Positions 46,431-54,215 of a stretch of DNA of 64,000 nt are shown piece after piece. Source of the DNA: Erythrobacter sp. BLCC-B19 (GTDB lineage Bacteria; Pseudomonadota; Alphaproteobacteria; Sphingomonadales; Sphingomonadaceae). Made by a program: the position numbers and the translations under genes. The notes below the pieces were generated by a model. That model did not search any database. It saw only the letters and a list, made by a program, of their open reading frames with translations, and had not been told where the DNA came from. Each line of letters starts with the position of its first letter. Position 1 is the stretch's first letter. Location: the NCBI RefSeq assembly GCF_028621955.1, contig NZ_CP117516.1:1076001-1140000 (forward strand), in the 5' to 3' direction.

Positions 46431-48290
46431 TCAAAGCTTTCGCTGATAGGGTAGCCAGAGCGTGATTGTGGTTCCTTGCGGGTTGTCACTTGCAGCGTCA
46501 AGGACACCGTGGAGGGCGGCAGCGCGGGCACGGATGTTGGCGAGTCCCTTGCCGGGCCGTTCCTGCGCCGTGTCGAACCCCCGTCCGTTGTCAGCAACAT
46601 AGGCGGCAATGCCGGCAACGCCGCCGCGCGTCTCTTCGCGGCAGCCGATCCGCATCTCGGTCGCGCTGGCATGGGTCAGCACATTGCCGATCGCTTCCTG
46701 AAAGATGCGCAGCACGTGCAGCGCATTGGCGGCATCCAGCCATTCGAGCGGGCCGCAGGTGTCGACCTCCCACCGACACATCACGCCCGCATCGCGCAGG
46801 TCGCCTTGCATCCGGTGGCGCAGGTTGCCGATCAGCGCGACCAGATCGCCTTCGACCGGTTCGAGCGAATCGACCGTGATCTTGAGATCGGACAGCGCCC
46901 GGTTCAGCGTCTTGATCGTGCTCGATGGCTGGTTCTGCTGCCGCGCCACCGCCAGCGCGGTGATGAGATTGGAGCCGATGCCGTCGTGCATCTCCTGCAT
47001 CAGCCGCTCGCGCTCGCCCGCCAGTGCCTGCCCCACCACCAGCTCTTGCCGCGCGGCTTCCGAGGCGGCGAGTTCGGCGCGGGTTTCGGCGATGCGGCGT
47101 TCGAGGTTCGCATTGGCCGCCGCCAGATCGCCAAAGGCGTCAAGCGCGCGCTTGCCGAACGAGATCAGGAAAGCGACCGAATAGGTGAACCCGCCGAACA
47201 CCGCGAGGTAGAACCCGTTGCCGTCCCATCCCCGGTGGCCATTGGCGAGCGTCACATCATACAGGCTGAAGAACGGCGCAATCAGCATCGCGACGCTGAT
47301 CGCGCCATGTTCGATATTGCGGTGCCGCCCGAAGTCCCGCAGCGACAGGCCCGCCACGGCGAAGATCAGGATCGTGGTGGGGATATAGAACACCAGGTTG
47401 GACGCGCCGAACTGGGTGTGCGCCACCGACAGCGGCACCCCCAGCGCGAACAGCGCGGCGATGATCCGGTTGGTGTTCGGCAGCTTGATGAAGTGGAAAT
47501 AGAACGCCGCCGTCGCCACGCTGGCAAAGTAGGTGGCATAGACCGTCAGCGCGTTGAAGACCGCGATCTGGAACGGCGTGACCTCGGCGAAATACTGGTA
47601 ATTGCGCAGGAACCACAGGATCGTGGAGGCCGAAAGCCACGCCAGCTCGATCTCCTGCCGCCGCCCCAGCCAGAACAGGAAGGCCAGGATCCCCATGATC
47701 AGCATCGCGAAACTGGCGGCGAGCGGGGCGGTGATCTGCCAGAAATACTGGGTTTGGTAATTGGCGCGCACCGCGCTGTCCGGCCCGATGATGACCCGCC
47801 CGATCCCGACCGAATCCTGCGAACTGGCGCGGATCTCGATGGTGTTGGTGCCAGGGACCAGCGATCCGGCGGGCAGCGCGACGAGATAGGGGCGATACCA
47901 CGCCAGCACCTGATCGGAATGCTGGGCGAAATTGCGCCCGACCTCGCGCCCGTTGACGATCACGGCGAACTGGTTGCGGGTGCTGACGGTGTAGAGCGCC
48001 AGTGGCTCGGCCCCCAGCGCGCTGCGATCGAAGCGGAAGCGCCCGGACATGATGTGGAATTCCCCGGTCTGCCAGTCGGTCTCGCGGATGCGGATGATGT
48101 GGGGATTGGGCTTTGGCTGCCAGCCGGTGGCGGGCGGGGCGATCCCCTCTGCCAGCGCGAATTCGCCCGAGGTGAACTCGATCACCGGGCCATCGGCGGT
48201 GGTGGCGGTGGTAAAGCTGGAGGCTGACTGGGCGAGAAGCGCGCCGGGCCACATGAGCAGGGCCAGTAATATCAGCGCGATGCGGGCCAT
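46431..48290 (-). CDS. Sensor histidine kinase, 7TM-type with HisKA_3 core
   Basis: 619 residues. A signal peptide (MARIALILLALLMWPGALLA) precedes a periplasmic beta-rich domain (about 25-185) resembling the extracellular part of 7TMR-DISM receptors. Seven hydrophobic segments follow (about 190-385), then a coiled coil (LERRIAETRAELAASEAARQ), the phosphoacceptor in RERLMQEMHDGIGSNLITAL (HisKA_3) and a HATPase end (AYVADNGRGFD, GKGLANIRARAAAL). It would sense an envelope signal and phosphorylate the NarL-type regulator encoded 18 bases upstream. The two are divergent from the MACPF operon. Confidence 0.9.
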   Translation of the reverse strand: MARIALILLALLMWPGALLAQSASSFTTATTADGPVIEFTSGEFALAEGIAPPATGWQPKPNPHIIRIRETDWQTGEFHIMSGRFRFDRSALGAEPLALYTVSTRNQFAVIVNGREVGRNFAQHSDQVLAWYRPYLVALPAGSLVPGTNTIEIRASSQDSVGIGRVIIGPDSAVRANYQTQYFWQITAPLAASFAMLIMGILAFLFWLGRRQEIELAWLSASTILWFLRNYQYFAEVTPFQIAVFNALTVYATYFASVATAAFYFHFIKLPNTNRIIAALFALGVPLSVAHTQFGASNLVFYIPTTILIFAVAGLSLRDFGRHRNIEHGAISVAMLIAPFFSLYDVTLANGHRGWDGNGFYLAVFGGFTYSVAFLISFGKRALDAFGDLAAANANLERRIAETRAELAASEAARQELVVGQALAGERERLMQEMHDGIGSNLITALAVARQQNQPSSTIKTLNRALSDLKITVDSLEPVEGDLVALIGNLRHRMQGDLRDAGVMCRWEVDTCGPLEWLDAANALHVLRIFQEAIGNVLTHASATEMRIGCREETRGGVAGIAAYVADNGRGFDTAQERPGKGLANIRARAAALHGVLDAASDNPQGTTITLWLPYQRKL

Positions 48291-48308
48291 CAGCGAAGCA
48301 TTCGCGCT

Positions 48309-48956
48309 CTATTGGCGCCCCAGGAAACCCTGTATTGACGCCTCATACAAGGCCTCCGCCCGGCTGTTGACTTCCAGCTTGCGGTAGATGTTTTTGACAT
48401 GGGTGCCAATCGTGTTGGCCGATACCGTGAGGATTTCGGCACATTCGGCATTCGAAAACCCGCGCGACAGCAGGTTGAGCACTTCATATTCGCGTTCCGA
48501 CAGCGGCGAGGCCGGGGGCGGGCGGGTGTCGGTCGGGTCAGGGGCGATCTGCCCCAGCAATTGCCGCGCGATGATCGGGCTGATCGGCGATCCGCCGCGG
48601 CGGATGTTGCGGATCGCCTCCATGCAATCCTCGATCCGCTCATCCTTGAGCAGATAGCCGCGCGCGCCCGCCCGGATCGCGTCGAGCACCTTGTTCTGGT
48701 TGGCGAAGATGGTGATCACCAGAATGTCGGTATCGCGCCCCGTCAGCGCCTCCTGCCGGATCAGCCGCGCGCCGTCACCATCGGGCAGGCCGAGGTCGCA
48801 CAGCAGCACGTCATAGCCGCCCGCCTCGATCATGCCCCCCGCCTCGGCGACGTTTTGCGCGGTGCCGGTCACCATCATGTCGCCGCACCCCTCGACCGAG
48901 GCGACCAGCAGGTCGCGCATCATCGGATCGTCTTCAATGATGGCGACTTTGATCAT
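48309..48956 (-). CDS. NarL/FixJ-family response regulator
   Basis: 215 residues. The receiver starts MIKVAIIEDDPMMRDLLVAS, the phosphoacceptor aspartate is in DVLLCDLGLPDGDGARLI (about residue 54), and the lysine is in GYLLKDERIEDC. The LuxR-type HTH is LSEREYEVLNLLSRGFSNAE then CAEILTVSANTIGTHVKNIY. It is the first gene of a two-gene unit with the 7TM-type sensor kinase. Its start faces the MACPF gene start 166 bases away, so control of that operon is a reasonable guess, not shown. Confidence 0.93.
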   Translation of the reverse strand: MIKVAIIEDDPMMRDLLVASVEGCGDMMVTGTAQNVAEAGGMIEAGGYDVLLCDLGLPDGDGARLIRQEALTGRDTDILVITIFANQNKVLDAIRAGARGYLLKDERIEDCMEAIRNIRRGGSPISPIIARQLLGQIAPDPTDTRPPPASPLSEREYEVLNLLSRGFSNAECAEILTVSANTIGTHVKNIYRKLEVNSRAEALYEASIQGFLGRQ

Positions 48957-49121
48957 GCGCTGCTCCCACCCGAGAGCGGAAATACCACTCTCGTGCCCAA
49001 GTCACTACGCCCTTTGCGCGGCGCGCCCCATCACCCGATCAGGTGATTGCCGGTGATGCGGCCCGGCACCCATAATCGCCAGCGTCTGGCCGGAGTGGCC
49101 GGTGTGACGGGGGGACTGGTG

Positions 49122-51605
49122 ATGACGCGCAAGGCCTGGCTGCTGCTGAACTGCATGACGTTAAGCGCCGCGCTGATCGCCCCCGCCGCCGCGCCGGTTG
49201 CCGCTCAGGAGGCAGGCGTCAACGGCACCAATGTCGCCCGCGTCGAATTCAACCAGGGCCGCGTGATCCAGAAGGCGGCGGCCAAGGTATGGGTCGAATA
49301 TGACCCGGCAGGCAATGCCGCCTTCCGCTTCGAGGAACGCGGGCGGGATGAATGGTCGGTCTATCTCTACGATCCCAGCCGCAACATGCGGCTCGCGGTC
49401 GATCTGCACACCCGCACGCTCAGCATCGACCTTGCCAGCGGCGAAAGGCAGGTGATCGGGACGATCACCGGCGCCTCGGTGACGCCGCGCACGGCGGCGC
49501 GCCAGCCCGCCCAGCCGCAGCAGATGCCGACCCCGACCCCGCCGCCGGTCTATCAGGCCCCGCCGCAGCAGCCCGCCTTCACCCGGCCCGCTGCCCCGGC
49601 CAGCACGGCTGCGCCTGTCGATGACGACTTCAACCCCTTCGCCGATCCGGCCCAGCCCGGCGCGCAGACCGCCACCACCACCACACCCCCGCGCACCACG
49701 CCGCGCGATGTCATCACCGCCGCCGCGCAGCCCGCCTTCACCCGCGGCGCTGCTGGAACCTCCGGCCCCGCCGCCGCTGCTCTCAGCTTCGATGGCCCCT
49801 GGGTCGCCGACACCAAGCTCGCCCAGAGCAGCGGTGACGGGATCGCCGATGCGGTCACCTGGACCATGCGCGAGGCCTTGTGGATCACCTCCACCGACAG
49901 CGCGATCACCATCCACTTCGATGCCAATCCGGCCGGGTCGGTCACGCTGATGAAGGTCGCCGACAGCCAGTATCAGGGCGATGGCTATTCGGCGGCCTTC
50001 ACCGTCATCGACCGCAAGACCATCCGCCTCGCGCTGACCGGCGGGGGCAGGTCGCGCGAATATGCGATCTCCAAGGGGCCTTCGGGGATCAAGCTTTCAC
50101 GCACCCGCACCCGCCCGGAAACCGACGACGAAATCGACACCTTCACCGCGGGCAACCTCGTGCCGCGTTACAAGGATATGTTCTTCAGCTTCCGGTCGGA
50201 GAAGATGGATCTGTTCAACGCCAACCGCGGCCGCGCGTTGCAGATCTTCAAGGAGCCGGAAAGCACCGATTTCTCGATCGAGAGCAACTTCCAGTCCAAG
50301 ACCATCCCGCTCGGCCTGCGCGCCGAAGAGATTCGCCGCACCGAGGGCAACCAGCTTGAAGCGGTGATCACCAACACCTCCTCGTTCGAAAAGTCGATGT
50401 CGCTCAATTTCGGGGCGAGCGGATCGTTCAAGGGCGTCAACAGCGCGTGGGAATACAGCCGCGAGGAAAGCAAGGGCGCAGACCGCACCGACGGCACCAC
50501 CAAGGCCTTCGGGCTCGCGCGTTCGGAAGTCTATGCGCTGCTGCTCGACAAGCCCAACATGCTGCTGAGCGCCGATTTCAAATACGACATCCTGCAACTG
50601 GCACAGGGCCGCACCAGCGCGCAGGCGATTATCGGCAAATATGGCACGCACTATGCCAATGCGATCCATTACGGCGGGATCGGCAAGGCCCAGCGCAGCG
50701 TCACCACCTCCGAATTCAAGCAATGGGCCAAGGAATCCAACGGCTTCAAGCAGGAAGGCGGGTTCGACGGCGGCCCGGCAGCCAGCATCAAGGCCAAGGG
50801 CGGCCTCACCATGGCCAGCGGGGATTCGCGCGGGGGATCGAGCATGTTCTCGACCGAGAGCTGGTCGGCCTCGGGCGGATCGGGCAGCATGACCTCGCTC
50901 GGCTGGAACGTGGACGAACGCAATGCCGTGCCGGTGCGCTATGACCTGCGCCCGCTGTCGGAACTGATCAGCCCGATCTTCTTCGGCGAGGAATGGAGCA
51001 CCGCCCAGCGCGCCGGGCTGTTGCAGGCGCGCGCCAGCCTTGACGCGGAGATCACCCGCTACCTGCAAAGCCAGCCCCGCGCCGACGAACGCACGCTTGG
51101 CCCGGCGGTCTATCAGCTGACCTTCCACGGCCTGCAATGCGTCAACAACGGCGATGAGGGGAAGGCCGACGCCTACCTCTACGGCGATATCAACGTGCAG
51201 GTGATCGGGCAGGAGCCGGGTCAGACGGTCAATCTGTTCACCGCCCAGGAAAGCAACCCGACGAAGATTTCGTGCAATGGCGGGGCAGAACACCCGATCA
51301 ACCGCACCGTCTTCGTCACCGGATCGCGCAAGGGCGATGGGGCGGCGAGCTTCCTGATGTCGGCGAGCGGGCTTTTCGAGGACGACAACAGCTTCACCGA
51401 TCTCGACGATCCGATTTACGTCTTGGGCAAGCCGATCATCCCCGGCCAGCCCATGTTCGGCACCACACCGGCCTTCGTCACCTTGCGTGACTGGCGCGCG
51501 GATCGTCCGCGCAGCGATATCGAGGGCACCACGATCACCAATGCGCCCGGCGTCACCTATGGCCCCGAACTGCGCGTCAGCGTGTCCTTCAAGGAAATCC
51601 AGTAA
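49122..51605 (+). CDS. Secreted MACPF (membrane attack complex/perforin) domain protein
   Basis: 827 residues. A signal peptide ends near residue 28 (APAAAPVAAQ). Residues about 31-120 form a small beta domain, 121-215 a Pro/Thr/Ala-rich linker, and 220-330 a second beta domain (FDGPWVADTKLAQSSGDGIA). Residues about 340-690 are the MACPF core: the signature Y-G-T-H-Y-x6-G-G is exact at 507-519, and VPVRYDLRPLSELI closes it. The last about 130 residues are beta-rich (AVYQLTFHGLQCVNNGDEG) and may bind membranes or ligands. MACPF proteins oligomerise into pores. The ATG at 49122 follows GGGGGAC at 49111-49117. First gene of a four-gene operon. Confidence 0.88.
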   Translation: MTRKAWLLLNCMTLSAALIAPAAAPVAAQEAGVNGTNVARVEFNQGRVIQKAAAKVWVEYDPAGNAAFRFEERGRDEWSVYLYDPSRNMRLAVDLHTRTLSIDLASGERQVIGTITGASVTPRTAARQPAQPQQMPTPTPPPVYQAPPQQPAFTRPAAPASTAAPVDDDFNPFADPAQPGAQTATTTTPPRTTPRDVITAAAQPAFTRGAAGTSGPAAAALSFDGPWVADTKLAQSSGDGIADAVTWTMREALWITSTDSAITIHFDANPAGSVTLMKVADSQYQGDGYSAAFTVIDRKTIRLALTGGGRSREYAISKGPSGIKLSRTRTRPETDDEIDTFTAGNLVPRYKDMFFSFRSEKMDLFNANRGRALQIFKEPESTDFSIESNFQSKTIPLGLRAEEIRRTEGNQLEAVITNTSSFEKSMSLNFGASGSFKGVNSAWEYSREESKGADRTDGTTKAFGLARSEVYALLLDKPNMLLSADFKYDILQLAQGRTSAQAIIGKYGTHYANAIHYGGIGKAQRSVTTSEFKQWAKESNGFKQEGGFDGGPAASIKAKGGLTMASGDSRGGSSMFSTESWSASGGSGSMTSLGWNVDERNAVPVRYDLRPLSELISPIFFGEEWSTAQRAGLLQARASLDAEITRYLQSQPRADERTLGPAVYQLTFHGLQCVNNGDEGKADAYLYGDINVQVIGQEPGQTVNLFTAQESNPTKISCNGGAEHPINRTVFVTGSRKGDGAASFLMSASGLFEDDNSFTDLDDPIYVLGKPIIPGQPMFGTTPAFVTLRDWRADRPRSDIEGTTITNAPGVTYGPELRVSVSFKEIQ

Positions 51606-51617
51606 GGAGCCGGCATC

Positions 51618-52361
51618 ATGCATTTCCTCAACAAATACGTCCTGTTACCCGCCGCGCTCGGCCTTGCTGGCGTGCCCCAGGTCGCCGCCGCGCAGGAGCC
51701 GCAATTCGCGCCGGTGATGGCCGAATTCTCGGGCGAGGGTGCTCTGATGCTGCCGCCCATGCCGGCGCTCGACATCAATGGCGCGGGCACGATCGAGCTG
51801 TGGATGGCCGCCCGCTGGCCGCAAGACCCCGGCTATGATCCCGCGCTGATCGCCTATGTCGGCCCGCAGGGCGCGCGCTTTGCCGCAGTGATCACCGGCG
51901 ACCGGCAGGCCATCGGGGTCTATGCCGGGGCCAATTATGCCGAAGTCCCGTTCGATTTCTCCGACGCGGGCCTGCACCACATCGCGCTGATCACCATGGG
52001 CGACACGATCAGCGTGATGGTCGACGGCGAGACGCTGGGCGAACTCGACTTCGGCTTTGCGATGCTCCCCGCCAACAGCTTCACCATCGGCGCGATGGGC
52101 AAGTATTCGCCCTTTATCGGCGGGATCGGTCAGGTGCGGATCTGGGACGAGCCGATCGATCCGGATGTGCTGATCCAGTACAGCTGGCGGCAGATCGCCG
52201 AGAGCGGGCCCGACGCCCATCCCGATATCGACGCGCTGGTTGGGGTGAGCGCCTTTGCCAATCCCGAAACCGGGGGCTTCATCTTCGTCGGCGACCCCGA
52301 AGATGCCGAGGCCGCATCCTTCCGCGAAGACCCGATCGACGATGCCGACATCGGCAACTGA
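51618..52361 (+). CDS. Exported LamG/concanavalin A-like lectin-fold protein
   Basis: 247 residues. A signal peptide (MHFLNKYVLLPAALGLAGVPQVAAA) precedes a jelly-roll domain of LamG type at about 30-195: MPALDINGAGTIELWMAARW, AVITGDRQAIGVYAG, DAGLHHIALITMGDTISVMV and FIGGIGQVRIWDEPI. The C-terminal 50 residues are acidic (FVGDPEDAEAASFREDPIDD). LamG domains bind glycans or proteins, so it may target or assist the MACPF protein encoded 12 bases upstream. AAGGAG at 51605-51610 stands before the ATG. Confidence 0.85.
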   Translation: MHFLNKYVLLPAALGLAGVPQVAAAQEPQFAPVMAEFSGEGALMLPPMPALDINGAGTIELWMAARWPQDPGYDPALIAYVGPQGARFAAVITGDRQAIGVYAGANYAEVPFDFSDAGLHHIALITMGDTISVMVDGETLGELDFGFAMLPANSFTIGAMGKYSPFIGGIGQVRIWDEPIDPDVLIQYSWRQIAESGPDAHPDIDALVGVSAFANPETGGFIFVGDPEDAEAASFREDPIDDADIGN

Positions 52362-52403
52362 CCCCGCAGATTGGCCAAACAGTCCATGACAGGAGATGCC
52401 ATC

Positions 52404-53216
52404 ATGAAAAAATCGACCCCGCTGCTGATGCTGGTCGCAGCCGCCCTGATCGTTCCGACTGCGGCCGAGGCTGACAAGGGCCGCAGGCCTGCCCCCACCG
52501 CCAAGGTGCCCAAGCAGGAACGCAAGCAGCAGACCGCCTTTCTCAAGTCGCAGGTGAGCGTGGCCAAGGCCACGGTCGCGCGCGGCAAGCCGGTGCTGAA
52601 GCAGGCCAAGGCCGATGCCGCCGCCGCCGCCAAGACCGAAGCGGCAGCGCGCAAGGCGCGGCTCGCTTCCAAGGCGCGCTATGATGCCGCCTTGCAGGAA
52701 TACCGCGCCACCGGAACCCCGGCCGCCAAGCAGCGCATGGATGCCGCCAACATCGCCCACACGCCGGTCAAGCAGGCGCACGAGGATGCGCTGACGGCCA
52801 AGCGGGTTGCCGATGCCCGTGTCGGCCGCTTGAGCGCGCAGCAGACGCAGGCGCTCAACCAGTTGAAAACCGCCTCGCGCGAGGCGCGGATCGGGCCCAA
52901 TCCGGGTCTGCGCCCGCGCGTGGCGCAATGGGCGCAGGTGCGATCAGCCCCGACCAATGCGGCGGTGGTGCAGAACCCGGGGGTGGTCTATTCGCAGCTC
53001 CCACCCGCACCGCGCCAGCAGACCCAGATCTACAGCAACAACGGCCTCAACGTGCCCGCGCCGCCGCCCTTCAGCCTGCCGCCCCCGCCGCCGCAGTTCC
53101 GGCAATATGATGTCGTGCCGCCGCTGCTCCCGGCCGATCCCCGCCAGCGCCCGCTGCCGCCGCGTCCGGTGCGCCAGAACATCTACGAGGCGGTGGACTC
53201 GCCGCTGGTCATCTGA
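52404..53216 (+). CDS. Exported coiled-coil protein with proline-rich C-terminus
   Basis: 270 residues. Signal peptide MKKSTPLLMLVAAALIVPTAAEA. Residues about 30-165 are alanine/lysine-rich and strongly helical (QTAFLKSQVSVAKATVARGK, AAARKARLASKARYDAALQE), predicted coiled coil. From about 175 on, the chain is rich in Pro, Gln and Asn (LPPAPRQQTQIYSNNGLNVP, then PPPFSLPPPPPQ) and ends IYEAVDSPLVI. I recognise no family. It lies 42 bases after the LamG gene and 27 before the lipoprotein gene. AGGAGA at 52392-52397 supports the start over an earlier in-frame ATG at 52371. Confidence 0.75.
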   Translation: MKKSTPLLMLVAAALIVPTAAEADKGRRPAPTAKVPKQERKQQTAFLKSQVSVAKATVARGKPVLKQAKADAAAAAKTEAAARKARLASKARYDAALQEYRATGTPAAKQRMDAANIAHTPVKQAHEDALTAKRVADARVGRLSAQQTQALNQLKTASREARIGPNPGLRPRVAQWAQVRSAPTNAAVVQNPGVVYSQLPPAPRQQTQIYSNNGLNVPAPPPFSLPPPPPQFRQYDVVPPLLPADPRQRPLPPRPVRQNIYEAVDSPLVI

Positions 53217-53243
53217 ACCCCGCCCCTGCCGAGGAGACAGGCC

Positions 53244-54149
53244 ATGCGATCCCCATCCGCATCCCCCGCGCTGATCGCCGCGCTGCTGCTGACGGCCTGT
53301 TCCGCAGGCGAGCCGCCCGACGACGCCGCGCCCGATGCAGCCGGCACGCCGGTGGCAGGCGATGCCGAACCCGGCACCAGCCTCGCCTTCGAATGGAGCG
53401 CCAACGGGTTCGAACAGGTGAGCGCGGACTACAAGTGGACCGGATCGGGCGTGCGCGACGATGTGTTCGAGCCGCACTTCGCCCTTAGCGTGCCCGAAAC
53501 CGACGATGCGATCTGGTCGTCCGCCTGCGCGTCCGGTGGCAAGGTTGAAACCCGGCTCTATCTCGCGCCGCCCAAGGGGATGCAGGACAATCGGGCCACG
53601 TTCCAGTTCGAGACCGACAGATCCGCCGCCACCCTCAGCTATCCGGCCAGCTATGTCGCCAACGGCCAGTATGACGGCTTTGTGATCGTCCAGCGCGCCG
53701 ATGACCCGATGTTTACCGCGATGAAAGCGGGGCAATGGGCCTATATCCAGATCGGCGAGGGCAGTGATGCGGCAAAACTGCGCGTCGATCTGGCCGGTGC
53801 GGGTCGCGCGCTTGGCGCCTTCCTCCCGGCGTGCTCCGGTGCTGCCAGGCAGGCGGCGCCGCCAGCCGCTGCCAGCACGACGGTTGCCTATGCCTGCGAG
53901 GACGGGACAAAGCTCACCGCCAGCTACCTCGACAATGACACGGACACGCCCGTCGCCCGCATCGTCATGGGCGGGAAGGTCTTGCTTTTGTCGCAGGCGA
54001 TTGCAGGCTCGGGTGCACGCTATGAGGGCGAGAGCGCGGGCGTCAGGATGACTTGGCTGACCAAGGGGGATGGCGGCGTTCTGGTCATGGCGGATACCGC
54101 AGACACCGCAGGCGAGAGCGAACAGACCACACGCTGTTCTGCACAGTAG
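53244..54149 (+). CDS. Lipoprotein with C-terminal MliC-like lysozyme-inhibitor domain
   Basis: 301 residues. The lipobox is LLTAC (Cys19), so it is probably an outer-membrane lipoprotein. Residues about 45-190 form an unrecognised beta-rich domain (FEWSANGFEQVSADYKWTGS, RLYLAPPKGMQDNRATFQFE). Residues about 215-300 match the MliC/PliC pattern: VAYACEDGTKLTASYLDN, A-R-I-V-M-G-G, L-S-Q-A-I-A-G-S-G-A-R-Y-E-G-E, then TWLTKGDGGVLVMAD. MliC inhibits c-type lysozymes at the cell surface. It is the last gene of the MACPF operon. GAGGAGACAGG stands before the start. Confidence 0.8.
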   Translation: MRSPSASPALIAALLLTACSAGEPPDDAAPDAAGTPVAGDAEPGTSLAFEWSANGFEQVSADYKWTGSGVRDDVFEPHFALSVPETDDAIWSSACASGGKVETRLYLAPPKGMQDNRATFQFETDRSAATLSYPASYVANGQYDGFVIVQRADDPMFTAMKAGQWAYIQIGEGSDAAKLRVDLAGAGRALGAFLPACSGAARQAAPPAAASTTVAYACEDGTKLTASYLDNDTDTPVARIVMGGKVLLLSQAIAGSGARYEGESAGVRMTWLTKGDGGVLVMADTADTAGESEQTTRCSAQ

Positions 54150-54215
54150 TCAGCGTTATCGTCCGAAGGGATCGCGGGCAGGTGGGCGACAGGGCGAGAC
54201 CTGCCGGGTGCGCCA

